From Deinococcus rhizophilus (GTDB taxonomy: Bacteria > Deinococcota > Deinococci > Deinococcales > Deinococcaceae): DNA of 12,627 nucleotides. The notes below the pieces were generated by a model. The model worked only from the letters and a program-made list of their open reading frames with translations, did not search any database and was not told the DNA's origin. The translations under genes and the position numbers were made by a program. This document shows, piece by piece, positions 1 through 12,421 of this stretch (the first letter of the stretch is position 1; the number at the start of each line of letters is the position of its first letter). The DNA is taken from contig NZ_JASNGB010000084.1 in the NCBI RefSeq assembly GCF_030271215.1, positions 1 through 12,627 of the forward strand. The letters run 5' to 3'.

Positions 1-321
1 ACGATTCGCCGCGCCCCGGCAGCCACCGCCCCCCTGCTGCCCCTGCACGCCGCCCCGCCCGAGGAAACCGGGACGGGCCTCGCCCCGCTGGAGTCCGAGC
101 AGGAACTCTACCGCCGTGCGGTGCCGCGCAGCTGGGCGGGCGCCCGGCTCTCGGTGCTCTCCCTTCCCCCCGGTGTGGAGGTCGTGGGGGTGGTGCGCGG
201 GGGCACCGTGCGGGTGCCGCGCCCCCAGATGCGCCTGACCGCCGAAGACGAACTCGTGTTCCTGGCCCGGCCCGACGCCTACGCCGCCCTGGAAGGGGTG
301 CTGCGGCTGCCGGGCGTGTGA
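1..321 (+). CDS. C-terminal part of a TrkA-C (RCK_C) domain protein, probable K+/H+ antiporter
   Basis: The frame is open from base 1 to a TGA at 319-321, giving 106 codons of a gene whose start lies outside the window. The last ~65 residues look like an RCK_C/TrkA-C domain: SWAGARLSVLSLPPGVEVVGVVRGG, then VPRPQMRLTAEDELVFLARPD, matching the family pattern of a Leu-Pro-x-Gly-Val strand, an 'RGG...VPRP' turn and 'L..xDxLvfla'. Such domains bind ligands and gate K+ channels, TrkA subunits and CPA-type cation/proton antiporters. The preceding linker, rich in Pro/Ala/Glu and ending SEQELYRR, resembles the segment before TrkA-C in NhaP2-like K+/H+ antiporters, so that is my preferred call, by inference. 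A GTG at 121 could be read as a start but would cut into the domain and has no Shine-Dalgarno. No membrane part is visible here. Confidence 0.6.
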   Translation, partial: TIRRAPAATAPLLPLHAAPPEETGTGLAPLESEQELYRRAVPRSWAGARLSVLSLPPGVEVVGVVRGGTVRVPRPQMRLTAEDELVFLARPDAYAALEGVLRLPGV

Positions 322-332
322 GGAGCGGGGGG

Positions 333-344
333 GGGCTGAAGCCC
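333..344 (+). terminator. Short GC hairpin after the partial antiporter gene
   Basis: GGGC-TGAA-GCCC lies 12 bases after the stop codon at 319-321. The stem is only 4 bp (5 bp if the tight 2-base loop is allowed) and no U-tract follows at once; an A-rich run occurs at 359-364. It is a weak candidate for a 3' end. Confidence 0.25.
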
Positions 345-364
345 TGGAGCAGTCGACGAAAAAA

Positions 365-417
365 GACCCCCTCACCCCGCTGAGGCGCAGCGCCCCTGTC
401 CCAGGGAAGAGGGCCCT
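365..417. repeat. REP-like palindromic intergenic repeat, copy 1
   Basis: A CCCCCTCACCCC segment is followed by a small hairpin GCTG-aggcg-CAGC (379-391), then CCCTG-TCC-CAGGG (394-406) and GAAGAGGGC. This 'CTCACCCC ... CCCCT/AGGGG ... GAGGG' arrangement is typical of short dispersed intergenic repeats in high-GC genomes. A related sequence in the opposite orientation lies at 1838-1877, on the other side of the MFS gene. Membership of a genome-wide family is inferred, because only one window is visible. The remaining bases of the 322-497 gap hold the MFS promoter and nothing else I can identify. Confidence 0.45.
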
Positions 418-485
418 GCAGCACTCGGCCGGTCAGGAAACCCCGCCCCTGCTGACCACCGACTCCTGACGGCCGGAAGCTCGCC

Positions 486-491
486 CATAAT
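486..491 (+). promoter_or_regulatory. -10 element placing transcription start at the MFS GTG codon (leaderless)
   Basis: CATAAT (5 of 6 to TATAAT) ends 6 bases before the GTG at 498, which puts the expected transcription start on or next to the start codon. No Shine-Dalgarno lies in the interval. A weak CTGACG at 466-471 is too close (14-base spacer) to be a convincing -35. Confidence 0.55.
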
Positions 492-497
492 GCCCCG

Positions 498-1739
498 GTG
501 ACTGCCGTTCCGCCCTCCTCCCGCGACCCCTGGACTCCCAACGAACGCCTCGGCATTCTCAACGGCTGGCTGGTGTCGGTGGGGGACGGGTTTCTGAGCG
601 TGTCGGTGGTCGTGGCGGGCTTCGCGGCGCGGCTGGGGGCGCCCAATTTCGTGATCGGGCTGCTTCCGGCCATCGCGGGGGGCGGGTGGATGCTGCCGCA
701 GTTGCTGGTGGCCTCGCGGGTGCGGTCGCTGCCGTACAAGCTGCCCGTCTACCGCTCGGCGGCGCTGGTGCGGCTGCTGACCTACCTGGCGATGGTGGTC
801 GTCGCGGCGACCCTGGCCGACCGCCCGGCCCTGTGTCTGACCCTCTTTGTGCTGGCGATGATGGTCAACGCACTGGCCTCGGGGGTGGCGGGCCTGCCCT
901 TTCTGGAGGTGGTCAGCAAGACCGTGTCCCCCGAGCGCCGACCTCGGTTCTTCGCCACCCGCAACCTGTGGGGCGGGCTGCTCGCGTTCGGGGCGGGGCT
1001 GGCGGTGCGGGGCATCCTGGGGTCGGACCTCGCGTTTCCCTACAACTACGCGCTGCTGTTCCTGCTGGGGACCATCGCCTTCACGGTGGGCTACGGCGTG
1101 TTCGGACGGGTGGAGGAGCCACCGGACGAGCCGCTGTCACCCGGCAACCTGCGCGACGAGTTGCGGGCGATTCCGCAGACCCTGGGGGACGCGCACTTCC
1201 GGGCCTTCCTGCGCGTGCGGTTGCTGCTGGCGGCGGCGAGCATGGCCGAGCCCTTTTACGCGGTGTACGCGCTGCGCGACCTGAATTACCCGGTGGCCAC
1301 CCTGGGCACCTTCGTGATGGCGCTGACCGGGGCCGCGCCCCTCTCCAACCTGGTGTGGCGCCGGGTGGCCGAGCGCAAGGGCTCGCGCCGGATCATCCGC
1401 TACGCCAGCGTCAGCGCGGGCCTCGCGCCGCTCGTGGCCCTGACGGTGGGGGAACTGGGGCTGCCCAGCCTCGCCTACCTGGGGGTGTTCGTGCTGTCCA
1501 GCGTGGCGCTGCAAGGCTTCAACCTCGGGCACACCAACCACCTGCTGAACATCTCGCCGCCCGAGTCGCGCAGCCGGTATATCGGCACCCTCAACACGCT
1601 GGTGGGCGCGGCCCTCTTCGCCCCGGTCGCGGGCGGGCTGCTCGCGGACGCGGCAGGCTACGCGGCGGTCTTCGTGCTGAGTGCCGCTCTGTACGCGGCG
1701 GCGTGGTGGTCCTGCGGGCGGCTGCGGCGGGACGCGTAG
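498..1739 (+). CDS. MFS (major facilitator superfamily) transporter
   Basis: 413-residue integral membrane protein with about 12 hydrophobic segments, the usual size for the major facilitator superfamily. The N-terminal half runs from the first segment (NGWLVSVGDGFLSVSVVVAGF, ~residues 22-42) to a stretch near 115-160 (LTLFVLAMMVNALASGVAGL, then a charged loop SPERRPRFFATRN). A hydrophilic linker at ~205-235 (EEPPDEPLSPGNLRDELR) separates the halves, as in MFS proteins. A loop with RRVAERKGSRR (~287-297) and one with PPESRSRYIGTLN (~351-363) match the cytoplasmic loops typical of the fold. The substrate cannot be read from the sequence, and there is no drug-efflux signature I can name. The GTG start is favoured because a -10 hexamer sits just upstream and the protein begins with a short polar tail before TM1. 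It appears monocistronic, with a terminator hairpin 17 bases after its TAG stop. Confidence 0.85.
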   Translation: MTAVPPSSRDPWTPNERLGILNGWLVSVGDGFLSVSVVVAGFAARLGAPNFVIGLLPAIAGGGWMLPQLLVASRVRSLPYKLPVYRSAALVRLLTYLAMVVVAATLADRPALCLTLFVLAMMVNALASGVAGLPFLEVVSKTVSPERRPRFFATRNLWGGLLAFGAGLAVRGILGSDLAFPYNYALLFLLGTIAFTVGYGVFGRVEEPPDEPLSPGNLRDELRAIPQTLGDAHFRAFLRVRLLLAAASMAEPFYAVYALRDLNYPVATLGTFVMALTGAAPLSNLVWRRVAERKGSRRIIRYASVSAGLAPLVALTVGELGLPSLAYLGVFVLSSVALQGFNLGHTNHLLNISPPESRSRYIGTLNTLVGAALFAPVAGGLLADAAGYAAVFVLSAALYAAAWWSCGRLRRDA

Positions 1740-1755
1740 GGTGAGTGACTAGGAG

Positions 1756-1800
1756 CCGGTCGCCAGAGAGCGGTGGTTGCCCTGGCGACCGGTAATCTTT
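1756..1800 (+). terminator. Intrinsic terminator after the MFS gene
   Basis: A perfect 11-bp stem, CCGGTCGCCAG (1756-1766) with CTGGCGACCGG (1782-1792), encloses a 15-base loop and is followed by TAATCTTT. It starts 17 bases after the MFS stop codon. Confidence 0.75.
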
Positions 1801-1837
1801 GGTGGACGTACCACAGCAGTGGGTAAGTTTCTGCTTT

Positions 1838-1877
1838 TCGCTCCTCCCCTTGAGGGGGGAGGCCGGGAGGGGGTGAA
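1838..1877. repeat. REP-like palindromic intergenic repeat, copy 2 (inverted relative to copy 1)
   Basis: CTCCTCCCCTTGAGGGGGGAGG is a compact hairpin (CCTCCCC 1843-1849 with GGGGAGG 1856-1862), followed by CCGGGAGGGGGTGA. Read on the minus strand it gives TCACCCCC..., then CCCCTCAAGGGG and AGGAG, the same order of blocks as at 365-417. It lies in the convergent gap between the MFS gene and the ABC ATPase gene. Confidence 0.45.
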
Positions 1878-1891
1878 CAGGCCGGGCATCC

Positions 1892-1910
1892 AGAGAAATG
1901 AGCTTTCTCT
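1892..1910 (-). terminator. Hairpin after the amino-acid ABC ATPase gene
   Basis: A perfect 7-bp stem AGAGAAA / TTTCTCT around a TGAGC loop begins 17 bases past the ATPase stop codon on the minus strand. It is notably AT-rich for this genome and its descending arm is pyrimidine-rich, but only GG follows rather than a U-tract. It may act as a terminator or 3'-end stabiliser. Confidence 0.45.
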
Positions 1911-1926
1911 TGCTTGTGGTCCTCCA

Positions 1927-2682
1927 CTAATGCCCCAGAATCTTGCTCAGAAACACCCGCGCCCGCTCGTGCTGGGGATTGGTGTAAAAGGCTTCCGGCG
2001 TGGTGTCCTCCACGATCTGCCCGGCGTCGAAAAAGAGGATGCGGTCGGCCACCTCGCGGGCAAAGCCCATCTCGTGCGTGACGACCAGCATGGTCATGCC
2101 CGAGCGGGCGAGTTCCTTCATCACGTCGAGCACCTCCTTGATCATCTCGGGGTCGAGCGCGGAGGTCGGCTCGTCAAAGAGCATCACGCGGGGATCCATC
2201 GCCAGGGCGCGGGCGATGGCGACGCGCTGCTGCTGCCCGCCGGAGAGTTGCGCGGGGAACTTGCCCGCCTGCTCCTCGATCCCGACCCGCCGCAGCAGGT
2301 CCAGGGCACGCTGCTGCGCCTCGGCCCTGCTCGTCCGGCGCACGCGGGTGGGCGCCAGCGTCACATTGTCCAGCACAGTCAGGTGCGGAAAGAGGTTGAA
2401 CGACTGAAACACCATCCCGACCTCGCGCCGCACCGCGTCGAGGTTGCGGGCCCCCTGCAGGGGAATGCTGTCCACGACGATGCTGCCCCCGTCGTGGGGA
2501 TCGAGCGCGTTGAGGGTGCGGATAAAGGTGCTCTTGCCGCTGCCCGACGGCCCGATCACCACGACCACCTCGCCGGGCTGCACGGTCACGCTGACCCCGC
2601 GCAGGGCGTGGAAGGAGCCGAAATGCTTGTGCACGTCCTGCGCGACGATGATGGGCTCGGCAGCGGAAGCGGGCTGGGTCAT
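1927..2682 (-). CDS. Polar amino-acid ABC transporter, ATP-binding protein
   Basis: 251-residue ATPase that powers import across the cytoplasmic membrane. All ABC motifs are intact: Walker [10 protein letters not shown] (44-52), Q-loop Gln93 ([17 protein letters not shown]), signature LSGGQ (146-150), Walker B VMLFDE (166-171), D-loop SALD (174-177), and His203 in VTHEMGFA. The length, the 'FNLFPH' Q-loop and '[22 protein letters not shown]' are characteristic of the GlnQ/HisP/GltL polar amino-acid family. The frame is open further upstream to 2859, but the ATG at 2682 is chosen because a TACACT hexamer lies 6 bases before it and family homology begins soon after. No binding protein or permease is adjacent; the likely partners are the same-strand permease and binding protein at 6351-8049, beyond the TRAP genes. 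Which amino acid is carried is unknown. Confidence 0.95.
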   Translation of the reverse strand: MTQPASAAEPIIVAQDVHKHFGSFHALRGVSVTVQPGEVVVVIGPSGSGKSTFIRTLNALDPHDGGSIVVDSIPLQGARNLDAVRREVGMVFQSFNLFPHLTVLDNVTLAPTRVRRTSRAEAQQRALDLLRRVGIEEQAGKFPAQLSGGQQQRVAIARALAMDPRVMLFDEPTSALDPEMIKEVLDVMKELARSGMTMLVVTHEMGFAREVADRILFFDAGQIVEDTTPEAFYTNPQHERARVFLSKILGH

Positions 2683-2688
2683 GGGGGC

Positions 2689-2694
2689 AGTGTA
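2689..2694 (-). promoter_or_regulatory. -10 element of a leaderless ABC ATPase promoter
   Basis: On the minus strand TACACT (TANNNT form) is followed by GCCCCC and then the ATG at 2682. A 6-base gap leaves no room for a leader or Shine-Dalgarno, so the transcript should start at the AUG. I see no clear -35. Confidence 0.6.
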
Positions 2695-2833
2695 GCGGGG
2701 ACGGCGGGCCGGGGGCTTTTCCGCCTTCAGGCCCGGAGAGCGGGGGAAGCCGCCAGCGAGTCGTCCAGCGCCGTCCCCCCGTCCCGGCCTGCTGCTCGCC
2801 CCGCCCGCAGGACTGGCCGGAAGCGTCGCCATT

Positions 2834-2844
2834 TGGGATAAGCT
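2834..2844 (+). promoter_or_regulatory. Candidate promoter of the TAXI-TRAP operon
   Basis: TGGGATAAGCT contains an extended -10 (TG-n-GATAAG) and, overlapping it, a TANNNT hexamer TAAGCT (2839-2844). Transcription would start near 2850, giving a leader of about 55-60 bases before the ATG at 2908. The -35 is poor (CTGGCC near 2813). The rest of the 225-base divergent region 2683-2907 is GC-rich and shows no gene. Confidence 0.4.
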
Positions 2845-2897
2845 GCCCGCACATTCCACCTTTCACCGCGGGCTGCCCCTACCGGCGCAGACCCCAC

Positions 2898-2903
2898 AGG
2901 AGA
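2898..2903 (+). promoter_or_regulatory. Shine-Dalgarno of the TAXI binding-protein gene
   Basis: AGGAGA sits 4 bases before the ATG at 2908 and fixes this start. It contrasts with the leaderless gene transcribed in the opposite direction from the same region. Confidence 0.7.
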
Positions 2904-2907
2904 CCCC

Positions 2908-3873
<966 letters not shown>

Positions 3874-3884
3874 TCCCTGACGCT

Positions 3885-3930
3885 GGGGCCAGCCGCCCGA
3901 CCCGACGCGGCTGGCCCCTCGCTTTTCTCG
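3885..3930 (+). terminator. Strong hairpin between the TRAP binding-protein and permease genes
   Basis: A perfect 12-bp stem, GGGGCCAGCCGC (3885-3896) with GCGGCTGGCCCC (3907-3918), has a 10-base loop and is followed by TCGCTTTTCTC. This is a textbook intrinsic terminator 11 bases after the binding-protein stop. As the permease gene starts only 17 bases further on, it probably works as a partial terminator that makes more binding protein than permease. Confidence 0.8.
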
Positions 3931-3946
3931 ATGAAATGAGGACCCT

Positions 3947-6109
<2,163 letters not shown>

Positions 6110-6143
6110 CGCGTAGCGCCGTCAATGGCGAGTCGCCAGCCAT

Positions 6144-6275
6144 ACGGACTCCGTCTGTTTCGTGAACAAACCGGCGCTCTTCCGGTTTGTTCACTCCACG
6201 CCCGGAACCCGTTTTTCTCCTTCTCGCTCCGCTCGGATTTCAGGTTTACGCGTCAACCTTTCAATCGGAGTCCGG
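6144..6275. repeat. Palindrome-rich intergenic element with short terminal inverted repeats
   Basis: The gap between the convergent TRAP and ABC permease genes is clearly less GC-rich than its surroundings. CGGACTCCG (6145-6153) is matched in reverse complement by CGGAGTCCG (6266-6274), bracketing about 120 bases. Inside are a perfect 13-bp inverted repeat, GTGAACAAACCGG (6162-6174) with CCGGTTTGTTCAC (6182-6194), and a near-palindrome GGTTTACGCGTCAACC (6243-6258, 14 of 16 symmetric). Just outside is another palindrome, TGGCGA-g-TCGCCA (6126-6138). No ORF with protein-like character is present. It may be a small non-autonomous mobile or dispersed repeat; this is inference from structure and composition. 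Confidence 0.4.
6162..6194. terminator. Perfect 13-bp hairpin downstream of the TRAP permease
   Basis: GTGAACAAACCGG and CCGGTTTGTTCAC flank a 7-base CGCTCTT loop, 52 bases after the TRAP stop. The T-run GTTTTTCTCC comes only 16 bases later, so it is not an ideal intrinsic terminator. It could still mark the 3' end of the TRAP mRNA, or be the core of the surrounding repeat element. Confidence 0.45.
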
Positions 6276-6289
6276 ATCAGAACAGCGGG

Positions 6290-6318
6290 AGCCCCCAGCC
6301 TGTGCGCCGGGGGCTTTT
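6290..6318 (+). terminator. Intrinsic terminator in the convergent gap, best oriented for the TRAP operon
   Basis: AGCCCCC (6290-6296) pairs with GGGGGCT (6309-6315) around a 12-base loop, and the stem runs directly into TTTT. The T-run is on the plus strand. On the minus strand the stem could still slow RNA polymerase after the ABC permease, but it lacks a U-tract there. Confidence 0.75.
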
Positions 6319-6340
6319 GCCTGGGAACTGATTGCTGGAC

Positions 6341-6376
6341 TGGCGATCCTCTACCGCGTGGCGATCCTCACCCGCT
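6341..6376. repeat. 18-bp imperfect tandem duplication over the permease stop codon
   Basis: TGGCGATCCTC occurs at 6341-6351 and again at 6359-6369. Extended to the full 18-base period the copies agree at 15 positions. The period is a multiple of three, so the second copy lies in frame just past the permease stop. Confidence 0.6.
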
Positions 6377-7133
6377 TCTCCAGCTGGTCGGTAAACAGCG
6401 TCATCACGGTGGTCAGGGCGAGGTACACGCAGGCCACGGTGGTCAGCACCGGGATGGGCTGGAAGGTCTCGCTGGAGACGCGGTTCCCGGCCAGGGTCAG
6501 CTCCAGCAGGGCGATGGTGGACGCCAGCGACGAGTCCTTGAGCAGCGCCACGAGGTTGTTGACCAGCGGCGGCACCACCACCCGCATCGCCTGCGGCAGC
6601 ACCACCGTCTGCATCGTCTGCCCCCCGCTGAGGCCCAGCGAGCGGGCGGCCTCGGTCTGCCCACGCGGAATCGCCAGAATCCCGGCGCGGACCACCTCGG
6701 CGTTGTAGGCCCCGACATTGAGCGAGAGCGCGATCACGGCGGACCAGAACTCGTTGAGTTCGAGGTCGATGCCGATGCCCTGGAGAATCAGCGGCAGCGC
6801 GTTGTACACGAACAGAATCTGCACCAGCAGCGGCGTGCCGCGAATCAACCAGATAAAGACGCTGGCGGGCGCCCGCACCAGCCACAGGGCACTCGTCCGC
6901 ATGATGCCCGCGACCATGCCGATCAGCAGGCCGATCAACCCGCTGACCACCGTGAGCTGCAGCGTGATCCGCGCCCCCTCCACGAACAGGTCGGCGCGGG
7001 GGCCGATCGGGTCGGGCATCTGGCGCAGGATCAGGGTGATCAGGAAAAACAGCAGCAAAAAGGCCGCCGCTGCCCCGGCCACCCAGCCCACCAGGGCCAG
7101 CCCCCCCAGCGGCCTGCGGGCCGGAGCGGTCAC
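6351..7133 (-). CDS. Polar amino-acid ABC transporter, permease
   Basis: 260-residue inner-membrane subunit of a polar amino-acid importer (HisM/GlnP family, normally 220-300 residues). About five or six hydrophobic segments are visible, starting with GWVAGAAAAFLLLFFLITLIL (~16-36). RGTPLLVQ (98-105) is the hallmark of His/Gln/Glu/Arg permeases, and the cytoplasmic coupling loop QTEAARSLGLSGGQTMQTVVLPQA (159-182) is the EAA motif that docks on the ATPase. It starts with GTG at 7133; GGAG lies 6 bases upstream, and the binding-protein gene is 160 bases upstream on the same strand. The matching ATPase is probably the one at 1927-2682. An 18-bp imperfect tandem duplication overlaps the stop codon (TAG, 6351-6353). 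Confidence 0.93.
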   Translation of the reverse strand: MTAPARRPLGGLALVGWVAGAAAAFLLLFFLITLILRQMPDPIGPRADLFVEGARITLQLTVVSGLIGLLIGMVAGIMRTSALWLVRAPASVFIWLIRGTPLLVQILFVYNALPLILQGIGIDLELNEFWSAVIALSLNVGAYNAEVVRAGILAIPRGQTEAARSLGLSGGQTMQTVVLPQAMRVVVPPLVNNLVALLKDSSLASTIALLELTLAGNRVSSETFQPIPVLTTVACVYLALTTVMTLFTDQLEKRVRIATR

Positions 7134-7242
7134 GCGGCGCTCCGGCGGCTTTCAGCGCACCGGCCGAACAGACAATGAAACTCGTGTTGCATTGGGCCGA
7201 TGATGCCACAGCCGCTGGCAGCCGGAGCGGCACAGACCAACA

Positions 7243-7276
7243 GGGGGAGGTGGGCCGGGCTGGCCCCCCCTCCCCC
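7243..7276 (-). terminator. Strong GC hairpin between the ABC binding-protein and permease genes
   Basis: GGGGGAGGTGGGCC (7243-7256) can pair with GGCCCCCCCTCCCCC (7262-7276) over a 5-base loop, with one small bulge or mismatch. It begins 18 bases after the binding-protein stop on the minus strand and is followed there by TGTTGGTCTGT, a weak U-rich tract. It is probably a 3' stabiliser or partial terminator that sets the ratio of binding protein to permease. The rest of the 160-base gap holds no ORF. Confidence 0.6.
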
Positions 7277-7293
7277 ACCCACCGCCCCGCGCT

Positions 7294-8049
7294 TCAGCGG
7301 CAGCGCACGTCCTGCCCGAAGTACTTCTGGCTGATCTTGGCGTAGGTGCCGTTTTGCTGCGACCGGGCAAGGGCGGCGTTCAGTTCCTTGAGCAGGCTGG
7401 CATTGCCCTTCTTGACGGCCATCGCCACCCGCTCGTTGAACAGCAGGTCGCCCTGCCTGATCTTGCCCTTCTGCGCCTTCACGAGGTCGATCCCGGTGAA
7501 CTTGTCGCCCACCCAGGCATCCACCCGGCCCGCCATCAGCGCGGCCTGCGCGGCGGTGTCGGTGGGGTAGGTCTTGACCTCACCCACGCCGGGCACCTTG
7601 CGGACATTCTCCAGGTAGGTGGTGCCCACCTGCACGCCCACCCGCTTTCCCTTCAGGGCGGCGGCGGTCAGGGGGCCGCCCGGCTTGGCGACGATGGCCC
7701 CGCCCGTGCAGTAGTGCGGCGTGGAGAAGTCCACGGCCCTGGCCCGCTCGGGGTTGATGCCGTGGCTGGCGATCACGAAGTCGTAGCGGTTCTGGTTGAG
7801 CCCGATCAGCAGGTTGTCGAAGGGCTGGGTGGTCCACTCCACCTTCAGCCCGAGCCCCTTGGCCATCGCCTCGGCGAGTTCGACCTCGAAGCCGGTGAGC
7901 TGCTTGCCCTTCAGCAGGTTGAAGGGCGGGAAGGCGCCCTCGGTGGCGATCTTGACCGTGCCGGACTTCTTGATCTCGGCCCAGGTGCGGGCCTCGGCGC
8001 TGGTGGCGAGCAGGGCGAGGGCGGTCAGGGTCAGCAGGGCTCGTTTCAT
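7294..8049 (-). CDS. Polar amino-acid ABC transporter, substrate-binding protein
   Basis: 251-residue exported binding protein of family 3 (PBPb fold). The signal peptide MKRALLTLTALALLATSAEA probably ends at residue 20, and no lipobox cysteine is present. The mature part begins TWAEIKKSGTVKIATEGAFPPFN and carries family features: FEVELAEAMAKGLG (54-67), FDNLLIGLNQNRYDFVIA (77-94), INPERARAVDFS (98-109, with the Arg that contacts the ligand carboxylate), VGVQVGTTYLENV (137-149) and AGRVDAWVGD (173-182, with the acidic residue near the amino group). This points to an alpha-amino acid, type unknown. ATG at 8049 is chosen over an in-frame start at 8070 because GGAGGT lies 6 bases upstream. Two cysteines, C114 and C250, might form a disulfide after export. 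Confidence 0.94.
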   Translation of the reverse strand: MKRALLTLTALALLATSAEARTWAEIKKSGTVKIATEGAFPPFNLLKGKQLTGFEVELAEAMAKGLGLKVEWTTQPFDNLLIGLNQNRYDFVIASHGINPERARAVDFSTPHYCTGGAIVAKPGGPLTAAALKGKRVGVQVGTTYLENVRKVPGVGEVKTYPTDTAAQAALMAGRVDAWVGDKFTGIDLVKAQKGKIRQGDLLFNERVAMAVKKGNASLLKELNAALARSQQNGTYAKISQKYFGQDVRCR

Positions 8050-8054
8050 GGGTG

Positions 8055-8061
8055 GACCTCC
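8055..8061 (-). promoter_or_regulatory. Shine-Dalgarno that decides the binding-protein start
   Basis: On the minus strand CGGAGGT stands 6 bases before the ATG at 8049. The alternative in-frame start at 8070 lies upstream of this site and has none of its own. Confidence 0.75.
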
Positions 8062-8087
8062 GGGAACCACAGGGACTGCTGCGGCCT

Positions 8088-8093
8088 ACTCTA
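8088..8093 (-). promoter_or_regulatory. Candidate -10 of the amino-acid binding-protein promoter
   Basis: TAGAGT on the minus strand would start transcription near 8081, giving a leader of about 30 bases that includes the Shine-Dalgarno. A TTGCAT at 8113-8118 is a loose -35 match with a 19-base spacer. The element lies just past the terminator of the upstream sugar-ATPase gene, consistent with an independent transcript. Confidence 0.4.
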
Positions 8094-8134
8094 GCGTGCA
8101 TGGATGAAGAAAATGCAACCCAAAAGCAGCAATT

Positions 8135-8187
8135 GAAAACCGGAGCATCGCTCCCACCTCCCAGATGGAAGGTGCGGGACGCTCCGG
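8135..8187 (-). terminator. Intrinsic terminator after the sugar ABC ATPase gene
   Basis: CCGGAGC (8140-8146) pairs with GCTCCGG (8181-8187), and an inner ACCT/AGGT with C/G-rich arms extends the hairpin with internal loops. Read on the minus strand the base of the stem leads directly into TTTTC and another TTTT about 13 bases later. It starts 12 bases after the ATPase stop codon. Confidence 0.75.
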
Positions 8188-8198
8188 CCTGTCGGGGA

Positions 8199-9461
<1,263 letters not shown>

Positions 9462-9467
9462 GACGCT

Positions 9468-9473
9468 CTCCTT
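9468..9473 (-). promoter_or_regulatory. Shine-Dalgarno that decides the sugar ATPase start
   Basis: AAGGAG on the minus strand lies 6 bases before the ATG at 9461, excluding the longer in-frame N-terminus. Confidence 0.75.
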
Positions 9474-9584
9474 ACGCCCCTGCTCTCGCCCGTGAGTGTG
9501 CCGCCTGTGGATCAGGGCAGCGGGTCGGGCGACCGGGGTTCGCCTAGAACCTGGGTGAACGCTGACGCGGAAACGGACAGGGGT

Positions 9585-9590
9585 AGTGTA
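9585..9590 (-). promoter_or_regulatory. Candidate -10 of the sugar ATPase promoter
   Basis: TACACT on the minus strand, identical to the hexamer before the amino-acid ATPase gene. Transcription would start near 9578 and leave a leader of about 115 bases. No good -35 is visible, so this rests on the hexamer and its position between the secA terminator and the gene. Confidence 0.35.
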
Positions 9591-9679
9591 CTCCGGACGA
9601 GACAGAAATCGTGACCTGGGCGCCATAGGAATGGGGTATGACGGGGCCTGACCCTCGGCTGGTGGTGACCCAACGACGG

Positions 9680-9706
9680 GGGCGGCCCCCTCACCGGGAG
9701 CCGCCC
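9680..9706 (-). terminator. Terminator hairpin after secA
   Basis: GGGCGGC-C-CCC (9680-9690) pairs with GGG-A-GCCGCCC (9696-9706) over a TCACC loop: 10 pairs and one mismatch. It starts 27 bases past the secA stop. The following minus-strand bases (CCGTCGTTGGGTC) are only weakly U-rich, so release may be Rho-assisted. The rest of the 272-base gap 9462-9733 holds the sugar ATPase leader and promoter and no ORF. Confidence 0.6.
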
Positions 9707-9733
9707 TCCGTGTCCTGTCCGTGTGGCCGGGGC

Positions 9734-12349
<2,616 letters not shown>

Positions 12350-12357
12350 GATGCGCG

Positions 12358-12363
12358 AGTATA
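12358..12363 (-). promoter_or_regulatory. -10 element of a leaderless secA promoter
   Basis: TATACT on the minus strand is followed by CGCGCATC and then the ATG at 12349. An 8-base gap puts the expected transcription start at the AUG itself. No recognisable -35 lies 16-18 bases further upstream. Confidence 0.65.
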
Positions 12364-12404
12364 GCGCGTGGCCCGGCTGCCCATCGCCAGATTTCAGTAA
12401 GTGC

Positions 12405-12410
12405 AGTGTA
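12405..12410 (-). promoter_or_regulatory. Possible second, distal secA -10
   Basis: Another TACACT on the minus strand, 55 bases before the secA ATG, could give a transcript with a ~48-base leader. Without a -35 it is only a weak candidate. Confidence 0.2.
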
Positions 12411-12421
12411 AGAAACTTGAG

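Noticed and set aside
121..321. A separate 66-residue gene starting at GTG 121
   Set aside because: The frame is open back to the window edge, and the RCK_C domain similarity begins around the GTG without a Shine-Dalgarno, so it is the end of a longer gene.
2683..2859. N-terminal extension of the amino-acid ATPase by 59 residues
   Set aside because: The extra residues are Arg/Gly/Pro-rich without family similarity, and a -10 hexamer lies immediately before the internal ATG at 2682.
6243..6258. GGTTTACGCGTCAACC as a LacI-type operator
   Set aside because: The symmetry and central CG fit, but it lies between two convergent gene ends with no promoter to control. It is more likely part of the repeat element.
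6277..7278. A 333-codon minus-strand frame overlapping the ABC permease in another frame
   Set aside because: It is Arg/Gly/Ala/Asp-rich without motifs; the permease frame has RGTPLLVQ and the EAA loop.
9462..9626. N-terminal extension of the sugar ATPase by 55 residues
   Set aside because: A good Shine-Dalgarno precedes the ATG at 9461, and the conserved family start follows it.
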